From NCBI RefSeq assembly GCF_003252725.1, contig NZ_QEPO01000001.1:62001-126000 (forward strand): a stretch of DNA of 64,000 bases. Reading direction: 5' to 3'. Shown here piece by piece: positions 53,174-62,077 of this stretch. Under the pieces are notes generated by a model. It was not told the origin of the DNA. It was given only the letters and a program-made list of their open reading frames with translations, and searched no databases. The stretch is from Haemophilus parainfluenzae. GTDB lineage: Bacteria; Pseudomonadota; Gammaproteobacteria; Enterobacterales; Pasteurellaceae. The translations under genes and the position numbers were made by a program. Position 1 is the first letter of the stretch, and each line of letters opens with the position of its first letter.

Positions 53174-54301
53174 CTACATATGCTCTTTAGCAAATCTCAA
53201 GTTTTCTTGGAAACGTTGTTTATCTCGTTCTGGAATAGTTGAATTGGCTAATAATTCTAAGCAGAGATCATGACAAAGTTGATAGTTGCCTACCCAATAT
53301 GCACTAACAGCAAGTTCATCTTTTGCTTTCCATTCATAAACAGAGTGATTAACAAAAAGAATATCTTTAGTGAGAGGAATACTCACTGCCGCACTCGCAT
53401 AGATATAGGCAAGCTTGATTTTATCGTGAAGGCGTAATTGACGCGCCAAATGATAAAGGCTTTCCGCACGTTGTGGACGATATTCATAAGCAGCAAGTAA
53501 AAGATTTTGTACTTCATCTAATGGCGCATTTAATTCAATTTTTAATAGGGCAATTTGGAGAAGTGAATAATAAACTTCTTCATACCATCCCCCTAAATTT
53601 GCACGTTTGGCATACCACTCAATAGCTTTTTCAGGCATATCTGCATCACGATAAGATTGTGCGGTATAAAACGCATAGCGATCTTTAAGATCTTCATCTT
53701 CAGGTGAATAGAAGGCTTTTTCTAACACTTGAGCATCTTGGAAATATTTTTGAGGGTTGTTGCTACGAGCCCCAAAACGACCACTAATGACATAGTAATC
53801 GCCGAATATTTTTTGCTCAGTGATAGTCGTTTTACGTTGTTCAATGAATTCATGTAATACGCCACGCCAATAGAATGAACCATCATTACGAAACATGAGA
53901 ACTCGGAAGTAAACATTTGAACCTGTAACGCTATTTGCCATGCGTAGATAATAGCGATCGCTCGTTAGTTCTTCAGGTAATACAAAATTTCCTTCAAAGC
54001 GATCATCGGCATCAAAGATTAATACATAATCGGTTTTTCCTTGTGCATGTTGTAACGCACAGTTACGGTTATGGGCAAAGTTACCCCATTCATCGTGGTG
54101 AATTTCGCCTTGAATGCCTTTTTCATCAAAGAATTGTTTGATAATGTCTGCAGTATTGTCGTCTGAGCCTGTATCACTAATGACATAATAATCTAATGGA
54201 ACATGAGTAATAATGTTCTCTAATGTATCTCGGATGATAGCGGATTCATTTTTAACAATCATATTTAAACAGATTGTTTTTTTATCAGTTCTTTGCGTCA
54301 T
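53174..54301 (-). CDS. GT2-family glycosyltransferase with C-terminal helical (TPR-like) repeats
   Basis: A 375-residue protein. Residues 1-~115 form a GT-A domain with ICLNMIVKNESAIIRDTLEN, YYVISDTGSDDNT, NFAHNRNCALQHA and the metal-binding DxD in YVLIFDADDRFEG. From about 185 the sequence becomes helical repeats resembling TPRs (YRDADMPEKAIEWYAKRANL and later segments). This GT2-TPR layout occurs in glycosyltransferases that modify peptides or proteins (for example the SunS type) and in some surface-polysaccharide enzymes. It is convergent with the trimeric autotransporter gene. The acceptor is unknown; glycosylation of the adhesin is a hypothesis. A lone uptake sequence lies upstream (54405-54413). 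Confidence 0.8.
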   Translation of the reverse strand: MTQRTDKKTICLNMIVKNESAIIRDTLENIITHVPLDYYVISDTGSDDNTADIIKQFFDEKGIQGEIHHDEWGNFAHNRNCALQHAQGKTDYVLIFDADDRFEGNFVLPEELTSDRYYLRMANSVTGSNVYFRVLMFRNDGSFYWRGVLHEFIEQRKTTITEQKIFGDYYVISGRFGARSNNPQKYFQDAQVLEKAFYSPEDEDLKDRYAFYTAQSYRDADMPEKAIEWYAKRANLGGWYEEVYYSLLQIALLKIELNAPLDEVQNLLLAAYEYRPQRAESLYHLARQLRLHDKIKLAYIYASAAVSIPLTKDILFVNHSVYEWKAKDELAVSAYWVGNYQLCHDLCLELLANSTIPERDKQRFQENLRFAKEHM

Positions 54302-54517
54302 TTTTATACGTTTCGGGAAATACTTGTGAAGTTGAGAATTTATTTTTATCGTAGAGCATTATAGCGAAAATACATTTTGCTTGCTGAAAATTATGCGAAA
54401 AATGACCGCACTTTTTCCTCACATATAGACAATTCCAATCACATCAATTTATAGCTTTCTCGTTCAGTTTTAGGCACAATAGAGCAAAATTCCAATGAGT
54501 AAAAAAGGATAATGAAA

Positions 54518-55888
54518 ATGACTAAACATTATGATTATATTGCGATCGGTGGCGGTTCAGGTGGGATTGCTTCAATTAACCGTGCGGCAAGCTATGGCAA
54601 AAAATGTGCAATTATTGAAGCAAAACATCTCGGTGGTACTTGCGTAAACGTAGGTTGTGTACCGAAAAAAGTGATGTTCTATGGCGCACAAGTTGCAGAA
54701 GCCATTAATAACTATGCACCTGCTTATGGTTTTGATGTAGAAGTGAAAAAGTTTGATTACGCGAAATTAGTCGAGAGCCGTCAAGCTTACATCGGTCGTA
54801 TTCATACGTCTTACAATAATGTATTAGCGAAAAATAACGTGGATGTTCTAAATGGTTTTGCGCGTTTTAAAGATGCGAAAACGATTGAAGTGAGCTATGC
54901 AGATGGTTCAACAGAATTAGTGACCGCCGATCATATCTTAATTGCGACGGGTGGCCGCCCAAGTATTCCTGCAGTAAAAGGTGCAGAATACGGAATTGAT
55001 TCAAATGGTGTATTTGCTCTAAATGAATTACCCAAACGTGTTGCAGTGGTAGGCGCGGGTTATATTGCAGTTGAATTAGCGGGTGTTTTAAATAGCTTAG
55101 GTAGCGAAACACATTTATTTGTGCGCCAACATGCTCCATTGCGTAATCAAGATCCATTAATTGTGGAAACCTTGGTTGAAGTGTTAGCACAAGATGGTAT
55201 CCAATTACATACCAAAGCATTACCAGAAGAAGTGGTTAAAAATGCGGATGGTTCGCTTACCTTGAAATTACAAGATGGTCGTGAAACTACAGTGGATACC
55301 TTAATTTGGGCGATTGGTCGTGAACCTGCTACTGATGTGATTAATCTTGAAGTAACAGGCGTGAAAACGAATTCACGCGGACAAATTATTGTTGATAAAT
55401 ACCAAAATACAAACGTGCCTGGCATTTATGCTGTAGGTGATATTATCGAAGGTGGTATTGAATTAACACCAGTTGCCGTGGCAGCAGGTCGTCGTTTATC
55501 TGAGCGTTTATTCAATAACAAACCGAATGAGCATTTAGATTACAACCTTGTGCCAACGGTTGTGTTCAGCCATCCGCCAATTGGTACAGTCGGTTTAACT
55601 GAGCCACAAGCGATTGAGCAATATGGCGAAGAAAATGTGAAAGTGTATAAATCCTCTTTCACGGCAATGTACACCGCTGTCACCGAACATCGGCAACCTT
55701 GTCGCATGAAATTAGTGTGTGTCGGCAAAGAAGAAAAAATCGTAGGCTTACACGGCATTGGTTTTGGTGTGGATGAAATGATTCAAGGTTTTGCGGTGGC
55801 AATCAAAATGGGTGCAACTAAAGCAGACTTTGATAATACGGTAGCAATTCACCCAACAGGTTCAGAAGAATTTGTCACAATGCGTTAA
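54518..55888 (+). CDS. gor: Glutathione-disulfide reductase
   Basis: A 456-residue FAD/NADPH enzyme that reduces GSSG. Visible are FAD motif [17 protein letters not shown], redox-active Cys42 and Cys47 in [13 protein letters not shown], the NADPH-binding [14 protein letters not shown], the second FAD motif IYAVGDI, and the C-terminal catalytic [15 protein letters not shown] 54512 is also in frame, but an AGGA 8 bases before ATG 54518 and the conserved start [13 protein letters not shown] favour the latter. It is monocistronic, ending at an extended uptake-sequence hairpin. Confidence 0.96.
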   Translation: MTKHYDYIAIGGGSGGIASINRAASYGKKCAIIEAKHLGGTCVNVGCVPKKVMFYGAQVAEAINNYAPAYGFDVEVKKFDYAKLVESRQAYIGRIHTSYNNVLAKNNVDVLNGFARFKDAKTIEVSYADGSTELVTADHILIATGGRPSIPAVKGAEYGIDSNGVFALNELPKRVAVVGAGYIAVELAGVLNSLGSETHLFVRQHAPLRNQDPLIVETLVEVLAQDGIQLHTKALPEEVVKNADGSLTLKLQDGRETTVDTLIWAIGREPATDVINLEVTGVKTNSRGQIIVDKYQNTNVPGIYAVGDIIEGGIELTPVAVAAGRRLSERLFNNKPNEHLDYNLVPTVVFSHPPIGTVGLTEPQAIEQYGEENVKVYKSSFTAMYTAVTEHRQPCRMKLVCVGKEEKIVGLHGIGFGVDEMIQGFAVAIKMGATKADFDNTVAIHPTGSEEFVTMR

Positions 55889-55900
55889 TTGTAGATAAAG

Positions 55901-55942
55901 AAAGTGCGGTCAAAATCTCTGATGTTTTTGACCGCACTTTTT
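55901..55942. terminator. Extended uptake-sequence dyad between gor and YafJ-like gene
   Basis: AAAGTGCGGTCAAAA and TTTTGACCGCACTTT are 15-bp inverted copies of the extended uptake sequence with a 10-base loop and T-rich end, serving both convergent genes. Confidence 0.8.
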
Positions 55943-55956
55943 ATTGTGATTTGTTA

Positions 55957-56784
55957 TTAGGCTGCTGCACGATTGCCTAATGTACCATCATCTTCCATTT
56001 CTTTAGCCACACCGACGACCTCAGCAATTTTGTCCCCTTCTTTGAAGAATACGAAACCACCATGTTCCATTTTAACCCAAGGTTCATCTTTGGTGAGAGG
56101 GAACGTCGTAATGATGGTGACTTTGTCGCCATCTTTTGCGTAATCATTAAAATCAATGACGCCATCATCATCAATGCGGTGTGCTTTACCAAAAGGGGCT
56201 TTACGTGTTAAGTAATGCAAATTGGTTGAGCAGTGGGCAATCATCCATTCTCCATTCGAAAGAATAAAGTTAAAGGTGCCTTTTTGTGAGAGCTCTTTGG
56301 TAATGTCTTGAATGGCTTCAAAAATTTCCATTTCAGACGGTTTACGACGGAAGCGATTTTTTAAATATTCTGCCATATAACAAAATGCGGCTTCTGAATC
56401 CGTTGAGCCAATCGGTTGACAGAAACTCTCAGACATATCTGGCACATCTTTTAAATTACCGTTGTGAGCAAACACCCAGTTTTGTCCCCAAATTTCACGA
56501 ATAAAGGGATGCGTGTTTTCAATGGTTACCCCACCTTGCGTTGCTTTACGAATGTGAGCAATCACATTAAGCGATTTAATTTTGTATTGTTTTACACAAT
56601 CCGCAATAGGAGATTGAGAGGCTGCATGGTTATCACGAAAAATACGCACACCACGACCTTCAAAAAAAGCGATACCGAAGCCATCTGAATGGCAGTCAGT
56701 AAGACCAGCACGACGACGGAAACCTTCAAAAGAAAAGACAATATCCGTCGGTGTATTACAGTTCATTCCGAGTAATTGGCACAT
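55957..56784 (-). CDS. Class II glutamine amidotransferase (YafJ-like)
   Basis: A 275-residue Ntn-hydrolase-type glutaminase. After removal of Met1, Cys2 would be the nucleophile (MCQLLGMNCNTP). HSDGFGIAFFEGRGVRIFRD, VIAHIRKATQGGVTIENTHPF and WVFAHNGNL are the conserved glutamine-site motifs. It is a stand-alone domain, with no synthase partner fused or adjacent. E. coli YafJ is of the same family, and its substrate is not established. The length and start agree with the family. Confidence 0.85.
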   Translation of the reverse strand: MCQLLGMNCNTPTDIVFSFEGFRRRAGLTDCHSDGFGIAFFEGRGVRIFRDNHAASQSPIADCVKQYKIKSLNVIAHIRKATQGGVTIENTHPFIREIWGQNWVFAHNGNLKDVPDMSESFCQPIGSTDSEAAFCYMAEYLKNRFRRKPSEMEIFEAIQDITKELSQKGTFNFILSNGEWMIAHCSTNLHYLTRKAPFGKAHRIDDDGVIDFNDYAKDGDKVTIITTFPLTKDEPWVKMEHGGFVFFKEGDKIAEVVGVAKEMEDDGTLGNRAAA

Positions 56785-56961
56785 AAATTCCTACAACTTA
56801 TTTTTATATTTTTATAACCTTATAATGTGTGCTGATTTAACACCATAATGCGTTGAAATTCAAGATGGATAACAAAGGATTTTTAGAAGAAAATGTTACA
56901 TAAAATAACCTGAAAATCTTTCTGATCTGAAGGCTAGGGATGAGCACTTTATTAAGTCAAT

Positions 56962-56990
56962 AAAAAAGGCGTGTTTATCACGCCTTTTGC
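56962..56990 (-). terminator. Terminator of the yhhQ-MFS operon
   Basis: AAAAGGCGTG-TTTAT-CACGCCTTTT; on the - strand it is followed by a T6 run, 15 bases after the MFS stop. Confidence 0.85.
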
Positions 56991-57004
56991 TATATTTTTT
57001 AAGA

Positions 57005-58321
57005 TTATGCTTTAATTTCGGAGCGGCTTTTTAAGAAAAAGAGTGCGACTGTTGAGATCAACATCACAAAGCCAACGCCAACATATAAACTCTGTTTGTC
57101 CCAACCCATATCTAATAATTGGCCGGCAATCGTTGGAGCAAGAATTGCACCAATACGACCCACACCAATCGACCAGCCCACACCAGTGCTACGAATATCG
57201 GCATCATAAGTAAGCGGATTTAAGGTATAAAGACCGCTGATACAGCCATTCATGAGTGCTCCAACTAAAATACCGAATACCATCGCAATCCATAAAACGG
57301 ACGAGGATAAGATAAAGGTAATGATTGCTGCAGAAGATAAGACAGTGAATAAAATTAACACGCCGCGTGCTGTCCAACGGCTAGCCAGTAAGCCATAGAT
57401 TAAGGCGCCACAAGTGCCCCCTAATGAGATCATCATTCCAACGCTCACACTTTGCTCTGTCGTCATGCCCGCTTCTTTTAATAAGGCTGGAGTCCATGAG
57501 CTGATAAAATAGAAGCTGAACATGATTGCAAAGAAAGCCGTCCAAATTAACAGGGTAGAATGTAAGTATTTTTCGCTGAATAATTGGCTAATAGGTAATT
57601 TACTTTTAACTTTTTCTACTTTTGCAGGAAGTTTCCAATCACCGGCTAAACCAATTTTTTGGGCGATTAAATTTAACCGCATTTCCGCATTTTTAGGTTG
57701 TTTAGAGGTAAGGAAATCAATGGATTCCGGTAACCAAATAAATAACACCACTAAAAGTAAACCGGTTAAGATAGCGCCTGCTAGGAACACAGAACGCCAG
57801 CCATACTCACCTTGTAGCATCACGGCAAACATGCCACCTAATACCGCACCGATACCAAATCCTGCTGCATAGACGCTGATCGCAAAACTGCGCCATTTAC
57901 GAGAAGAATACTCACTGGTGATCACGTTTGTGCCCACTAAAATACCGCCGACACCAAGCCCAGTGATAACGCGCCAGAAACCAAGCCATTGATATTGTGA
58001 GATAAACGCCGAACCTAACATCCCAATAGCGGAGAGTGATACCGCCATTAATAACAATGGACGGCGACCAATTTTATCCGCAAGTGGTGCAAGGAAAAGT
58101 GAGCCGGCAGTCATACCAAATAAGCCGGCACTTAATAAATAACCTAACTCAATCCCCGTGAGGCCAAATTCGCTACGAATGGCTGTTGCGGTGAAGGCCA
58201 GGGCTAATACATCAAAGCCATCAAGTAAATTCATGATGGCAGCCATCACCACAATCATCCATTGATAAGCCCCCATTGGGCTTTGTTCTATTTTGGCTCT
58301 AAGAGAAAGGGTTTCAGTCAT
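57005..58321 (-). CDS. MFS transporter, aromatic-acid:H+ symporter (AAHS)-like
   Basis: A 438-residue, 12-helix major facilitator protein. The N-terminal helix has NLLDGFDVLALAFTATAI, the D-G-x-D signature of the AAHS family (PcaK, BenK, MhpT). The loop 2-3 motif is GSLFLAPLADKIGRRPLLLMA. It starts 14 bases after yhhQ with AAGGA before the ATG, so it belongs to the same preQ1-riboswitch-controlled transcript. Family members import aromatic or other small carboxylates. The genetic link suggests a role connected to queuosine precursors or pterin/purine-like compounds, but the substrate is unknown. Confidence 0.82.
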   Translation of the reverse strand: MTETLSLRAKIEQSPMGAYQWMIVVMAAIMNLLDGFDVLALAFTATAIRSEFGLTGIELGYLLSAGLFGMTAGSLFLAPLADKIGRRPLLLMAVSLSAIGMLGSAFISQYQWLGFWRVITGLGVGGILVGTNVITSEYSSRKWRSFAISVYAAGFGIGAVLGGMFAVMLQGEYGWRSVFLAGAILTGLLLVVLFIWLPESIDFLTSKQPKNAEMRLNLIAQKIGLAGDWKLPAKVEKVKSKLPISQLFSEKYLHSTLLIWTAFFAIMFSFYFISSWTPALLKEAGMTTEQSVSVGMMISLGGTCGALIYGLLASRWTARGVLILFTVLSSAAIITFILSSSVLWIAMVFGILVGALMNGCISGLYTLNPLTYDADIRSTGVGWSIGVGRIGAILAPTIAGQLLDMGWDKQSLYVGVGFVMLISTVALFFLKSRSEIKA

Positions 58322-58335
58322 TTTATTTCCTTAAG

Positions 58336-59043
58336 TTAAGCAAACTGGCGGGAGCTTGCGAGAGATTGAAGTTTACGCAAAATCATGCTGAGTACCACGC
58401 CATAAGCGGGAACAAACAAGACGATGCCGACAAATAATTTAAATAAGTAATCGACAAATCCAAGGCTAAACCAATGTTCTGCCATAAATGGATCGCTACT
58501 TTTATAAAATGCGACACAAAAGAACATAAAGGTATCCGCAAGGGAACCAAATGTCATGGAGCTGCTCGGGGCAATCCACCATGTTTTTAATTGGCGTAAG
58601 CGGTTGAATACTAACACATCTAATAATTGTCCGAAAACATAAGCACAGAAGCTGGCGAACGCAATACGGAAAACAAACATATTGAATTCACTTAATGCAC
58701 TTAAGCCTTGATATTGTCCATTAGAGAAAACAACCGAAACAATATAACTCACGATAAGCGCTGGAATCATCACGATAAAGATGATCCAACGCGCTTCTTT
58801 TGCCCCAAATACACGTACTGTTAAATCGGTGGCTAAGAAAATGAATGGGAAAGTGAGTGTGCCCCATGTGCTGTGGAATGAGAAATCATCAGCAAAACCA
58901 AGTGCGGTCAATTTTAAATTGATTTCAAATGGAATTTGAACGAAATAGTTACTGGCTGTGATGATGAAGATGTGAAATAAGCTTAATAAAATTAAAGCAA
59001 AACGTTTTTGTTGATCATTGAAGATCGGAGTATTAATTTTCAT
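58336..59043 (-). CDS. yhhQ: Queuosine precursor transporter YhhQ (QPTR)
   Basis: A 235-residue membrane protein of the VUT/QPTR family that imports 7-cyano-7-deazaguanine (preQ0) or preQ1 for queuosine in tRNA. WGTLTFPFIFLATDLTVRVFG is the family signature (T-F-P-x-x-F-L-x-T-D). About six hydrophobic helices follow, and SSSMTFGSLADTFMFFCVAFY near residues 160-180 is also conserved. A preQ1-I riboswitch covers its ribosome binding site. No queuosine biosynthesis genes are visible in this window. An uptake sequence (58900-58908) lies in the gene. Confidence 0.92.
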   Translation of the reverse strand: MKINTPIFNDQQKRFALILLSLFHIFIITASNYFVQIPFEINLKLTALGFADDFSFHSTWGTLTFPFIFLATDLTVRVFGAKEARWIIFIVMIPALIVSYIVSVVFSNGQYQGLSALSEFNMFVFRIAFASFCAYVFGQLLDVLVFNRLRQLKTWWIAPSSSMTFGSLADTFMFFCVAFYKSSDPFMAEHWFSLGFVDYLFKLFVGIVLFVPAYGVVLSMILRKLQSLASSRQFA

Positions 59044-59050
59044 TTTAAGA

Positions 59051-59088
59051 CCTTTTTAGTTGGTTAATCGGGGGTAGGGAACCCGACA
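59051..59088 (-). promoter_or_regulatory. preQ1-I riboswitch controlling yhhQ
   Basis: On the - strand the leader reads TGTCGGGTTCCCTACCCCCG followed by an A-rich tail ending ACTAAAAAGG. The CGGG/CCCG stem, GGTTC...ACC loop and ACTAA tail match the type I preQ1 aptamer. Pairing of the loop CCT with the tail AGG would hide the Shine-Dalgarno AAGG, located 8 bases before ATG 59043. Binding of preQ1 should therefore lower translation of yhhQ and, indirectly, of the coupled MFS gene. Confidence 0.8.
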
Positions 59089-59195
59089 TGAGAAATAAAT
59101 CCGCCAAATTGGCGAGCCGTGAATAATACTAGAATTTATTTGGATTGCAAGAAAGTGCGGTCAAAAAATCAGGTATTTTATTTAAATTCAATAAA

Positions 59196-59214
59196 AATGA
59201 TAAGAATTGTTATT
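59196..59214 (+). promoter_or_regulatory. Fur box upstream of siderophore receptor
   Basis: AATGATAAGAATTGTTATT matches the 19-base Fur consensus GATAATGATAATCATTATC at 12 positions and lies 70-90 bases before the receptor start. Confidence 0.65.
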
Positions 59215-59284
59215 TACAGTAAAATTATATTGTACTAGAATTCTCGGGCATTATTTATTCCACATATGCCAGGAGAGCATTTCA

Positions 59285-61540
59285 ATGTATAAATCCAATC
59301 ATTTAAAAACAACATCATTCTTCGCATTTAGTGCGTTAACAATCGCACTTTTTTCAAACTATTCTCATGCAGAAGAGAAACTTGAGGAAATTAAAGTTAC
59401 TGCGGAAGATCAGGTAAAACAATCGCTTGGTTCTTCTCTTGTGACTGCAAAAGATTTAGAAAAACGACCTGCGACAAATGATATTTCTGAAGTATTACGC
59501 ACTATGCCAGGTGTGAATTTAACGGGTAACTCATCTACAGGACAACGCGGAAACAAACGTCAAATTGATATTCGCGGAATGGGACCTGAAAATACATTGA
59601 TTTTAGTGGATGGTAAACCGGTCACCTCTCGTAATGCAGAACGTTATGGTGTGCGTGGTGAACGTAACTCTCGTGGTGACAGCAACTGGGTGCCGATTGA
59701 AGCGATTGAAAAAATTGAAGTATTACGTGGTCCTTCAGCAGCACGCTATGGTTCAGGTGCAATGGGTGGGGTGGTGAATATTATCACTAAGCCTGTTACC
59801 AATGATTTACACGGTAGCTTAAGTTATTACACCAACCAACCAGAAGATAGCAAAGAGGGTGCAACGAACCGTGTTGGTTTTAATCTAAGCGGAGCGTTAA
59901 TTAAAGACGTATTGCAATTCCGTTTATATGGTAACTGGAACAAAACTCAAGCGGATGAAGTCGGTATTAATGGTGATCCTGCGATTGCTGGTCGTGAAGG
60001 TGTACGTAATAAAGATATTAATGGTCGTTTAGTGTGGAATATCAATGAGAAAAATAAATTAACCTTGGATTCTGGTTTCAGTCGTCAAGGCAATATTTAT
60101 AACGGTGATACACAAAATAGCTCAGCAGGGCTTTACAATAATAAAAACTATCCTGAAACCAAAACGTTGGCAGGAAATAAAGCTGAAACTGCTCGTTTAT
60201 ATCGTCAGAACTATGCTTTAACCTATGAAGGTAAATTCGATCATTTTGACAATAAAACTTATATTACTTTTGATAAAACTAAAAACAGCCGTTTACCAGA
60301 ATATTTAGCGGGTGGTCCAGAAGGTAGTTATTCTAGCACGTCAGCTTTTAGCGATTCTATTCTTAAAAATACGCGTTTTAGTTCAGAATTCTATATCCCA
60401 TTTACCTTGGGTGTAGATCATATGCTGACAGTTGGTTTTGAAGGTGCACATAGCAGTTTAGATGATGACGCTTCTATGACACAGTTACTTGGTGGACGAC
60501 GAGACAAGAATACAGGGAAGGTGCTTTATGATTTGAAAGAACGCCTACCAACCGGCATCTCAAATGTACGAGGTGGTCATAGCAGTCAAACTGAATGGGC
60601 AGTATTTGTTGAAGATAATATTTCAGCAACCCAATCTACCATCTTAACACCATCTTTGCGTTATGATTACAACACCTATTCTGGTTCTAATCTAAGTGGC
60701 GGATTAAACTTCTTACAAAGCCTCAACGATGATTGGAGAATTAAAGGTGGGATAGCAAGAGCTTATAAAGCACCGAATCTTTATCAAACTAACCCGAATT
60801 ACTTGTTGTTTACTTTAGGTCAAGGTTGTCCAACGAATGTACCAAATAATAAAACTTGTTATTTCCAAGGTAATAGCGACATTAAACCAGAAACCAGCTG
60901 GAATAAAGAAATCGGAATTGAATATGATAAAGACGGGCTTCTTGCTTCTGTGGCTTACTTCCGTAATGACTATCGTAACAAAATCGTGTCTGATGGTGAA
61001 TTTATCGGTTTAACTAACTTAGGTAACTATGTGTATAAATGGGGTAATGCAAACCGCGCAGTGATTGAAGGTTTTGAAGGTAATCTGACATTACCATTAA
61101 TCCAAGATAAATTAAACTGGGTGAATAACTTCACTTATATGCATAAAACCAAAAATAAAGATACAGGTAACCCGCTTTCTATCGTGCCGAAATATACCTT
61201 GAACTCAAGCTTAAGTTATCAAATTACAGATAGCTTGGATGCAATGTTGACTTATACGCAATACGGTAAACAAAAATCCCGTAAAAATCCGGAAAACCGT
61301 ATGGAAAATGGTAACGGCAAAAATATTAATCAGCTAGCTAACTCAGAAGATATCGGTAGCTATGCAGTTTGGGGATTAAGTGCAGGTTATAATTGGAAAG
61401 ATACAATCAGCATTCGTGTTGGCGTAAGTAACTTATTTGATAAACGCATTTATCGTTCATCAAGCAGTACAAATTACAATGCTCATACTTATAACGAACC
61501 TGGTCGTGCTTATTATGCAACAGTTAAATATTCATTTTAA
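59285..61540 (+). CDS. TonB-dependent catecholate siderophore receptor (FepA/PfeA/IroN-like)
   Basis: A 751-residue outer-membrane receptor. Residues 1-31 are a signal peptide (to SHA). EEKLEEIKVTAED near the mature N terminus serves as the TonB box region. The plug domain is close to FepA: RGMGPENTLILVDGKPVTSRN, RGERNSRGDSNWVP, IEVLRGPSAARYGSGAMGG and VVNIITKP. The barrel ends in aromatic VKYSF. The frame opens at 59207, but AGGAGA and the signal peptide place the start at ATG 59285. A Fur box lies upstream, so iron limitation should induce it. The ligand is probably enterobactin-like, scavenged from other bacteria, since no siderophore synthesis genes are seen here. Confidence 0.92.
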   Translation: MYKSNHLKTTSFFAFSALTIALFSNYSHAEEKLEEIKVTAEDQVKQSLGSSLVTAKDLEKRPATNDISEVLRTMPGVNLTGNSSTGQRGNKRQIDIRGMGPENTLILVDGKPVTSRNAERYGVRGERNSRGDSNWVPIEAIEKIEVLRGPSAARYGSGAMGGVVNIITKPVTNDLHGSLSYYTNQPEDSKEGATNRVGFNLSGALIKDVLQFRLYGNWNKTQADEVGINGDPAIAGREGVRNKDINGRLVWNINEKNKLTLDSGFSRQGNIYNGDTQNSSAGLYNNKNYPETKTLAGNKAETARLYRQNYALTYEGKFDHFDNKTYITFDKTKNSRLPEYLAGGPEGSYSSTSAFSDSILKNTRFSSEFYIPFTLGVDHMLTVGFEGAHSSLDDDASMTQLLGGRRDKNTGKVLYDLKERLPTGISNVRGGHSSQTEWAVFVEDNISATQSTILTPSLRYDYNTYSGSNLSGGLNFLQSLNDDWRIKGGIARAYKAPNLYQTNPNYLLFTLGQGCPTNVPNNKTCYFQGNSDIKPETSWNKEIGIEYDKDGLLASVAYFRNDYRNKIVSDGEFIGLTNLGNYVYKWGNANRAVIEGFEGNLTLPLIQDKLNWVNNFTYMHKTKNKDTGNPLSIVPKYTLNSSLSYQITDSLDAMLTYTQYGKQKSRKNPENRMENGNGKNINQLANSEDIGSYAVWGLSAGYNWKDTISIRVGVSNLFDKRIYRSSSSTNYNAHTYNEPGRAYYATVKYSF

Positions 61541-61561
61541 TTGAGTATTTAGAAATGATAG

Positions 61562-61594
61562 AAAAAGTGTGGTCGATTTTGACCGCACTTTTTT
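61562..61594. terminator. Imperfect uptake-sequence dyad after the receptor gene
   Basis: AAAAGTGTGGTC and GACCGCACTTTT are inverted around GATTTT. The left copy has one substitution (T for C) that leaves a G-T wobble in the stem. A T6 tract follows. Confidence 0.7.
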
Positions 61595-61631
61595 ATTGAT
61601 TGAATTTGAAAAATGGTGAATTTCAGGTAAT

Positions 61632-61658
61632 AAAAAACCCTGCATAGGCAGGGTTCTT
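61632..61658 (-). terminator. rpmE terminator
   Basis: AACCCTG-CATAGG-CAGGGTT stem; on the - strand it is followed by a T6 run. Confidence 0.85.
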
Positions 61659-61672
61659 CACACAGATTCAAA

Positions 61673-61885
61673 TTATTTTGTACCTGGGATTTTGAAACGG
61701 CTGTTAAAGCGTTCAACACGACCACCAGTATCAACAACACGTTGTTTACCAGTGTAGAATGGGTGGCAGCTACCGCACACATCAAGGTTGATGTCTTTGC
61801 CTAAAGTTGAACGAGTTTTGATCACGTTACCGCAAGAACAAGTTGCAGTGATCTCTTTATATTCTGGATGAATACCTTGTTTCAT
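61673..61885 (-). CDS. rpmE: 50S ribosomal protein L31 (zinc-binding type)
   Basis: A 70-residue L31. [20 protein letters not shown] and [14 protein letters not shown] supply the four cysteines (16, 18, 37, 40) of the zinc-binding C+ form, so this is the zinc-replete paralogue. A TTG upstream would add four residues, but GAGG and the family start support ATG 61885. It is monocistronic with its own promoter, leader and terminator. Confidence 0.96.
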   Translation of the reverse strand: MKQGIHPEYKEITATCSCGNVIKTRSTLGKDINLDVCGSCHPFYTGKQRVVDTGGRVERFNSRFKIPGTK

Positions 61886-62012
61886 AGAAAACCTCAAATT
61901 GAAGCCACGCCGCTATAAATGCTCTCCACTTACACCGCGTGAGTTAATAATCGCCGACAATCCGGCACCAAATAGACTGCGAATTATACTGAAAAAATCA
62001 AATTGATCAAGA
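61886..62012 (-). promoter_or_regulatory. rpmE promoter and structured leader
   Basis: On the - strand TTGATC and TATAAT (61983-61988) are about 16 bases apart, giving a leader of about 90 bases. The leader contains GCCG-GATTGT-CGGC and other GC-rich stems just after the start. L31 leaders that bind L31 are known in gamma-proteobacteria; a match here is suggested by position, not established. Confidence 0.45.
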
Positions 62013-62077
62013 GGTGTGCTTTAGTGATAGAATCATCACAAAATTTTTGCTTATTTTGACCGCACTTTAGGAAAGTT

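Noticed and set aside
61549-61785. 78-codon - strand frame overlapping rpmE
   Set aside because: Reads through the rpmE terminator and overlaps the true rpmE gene in another frame.
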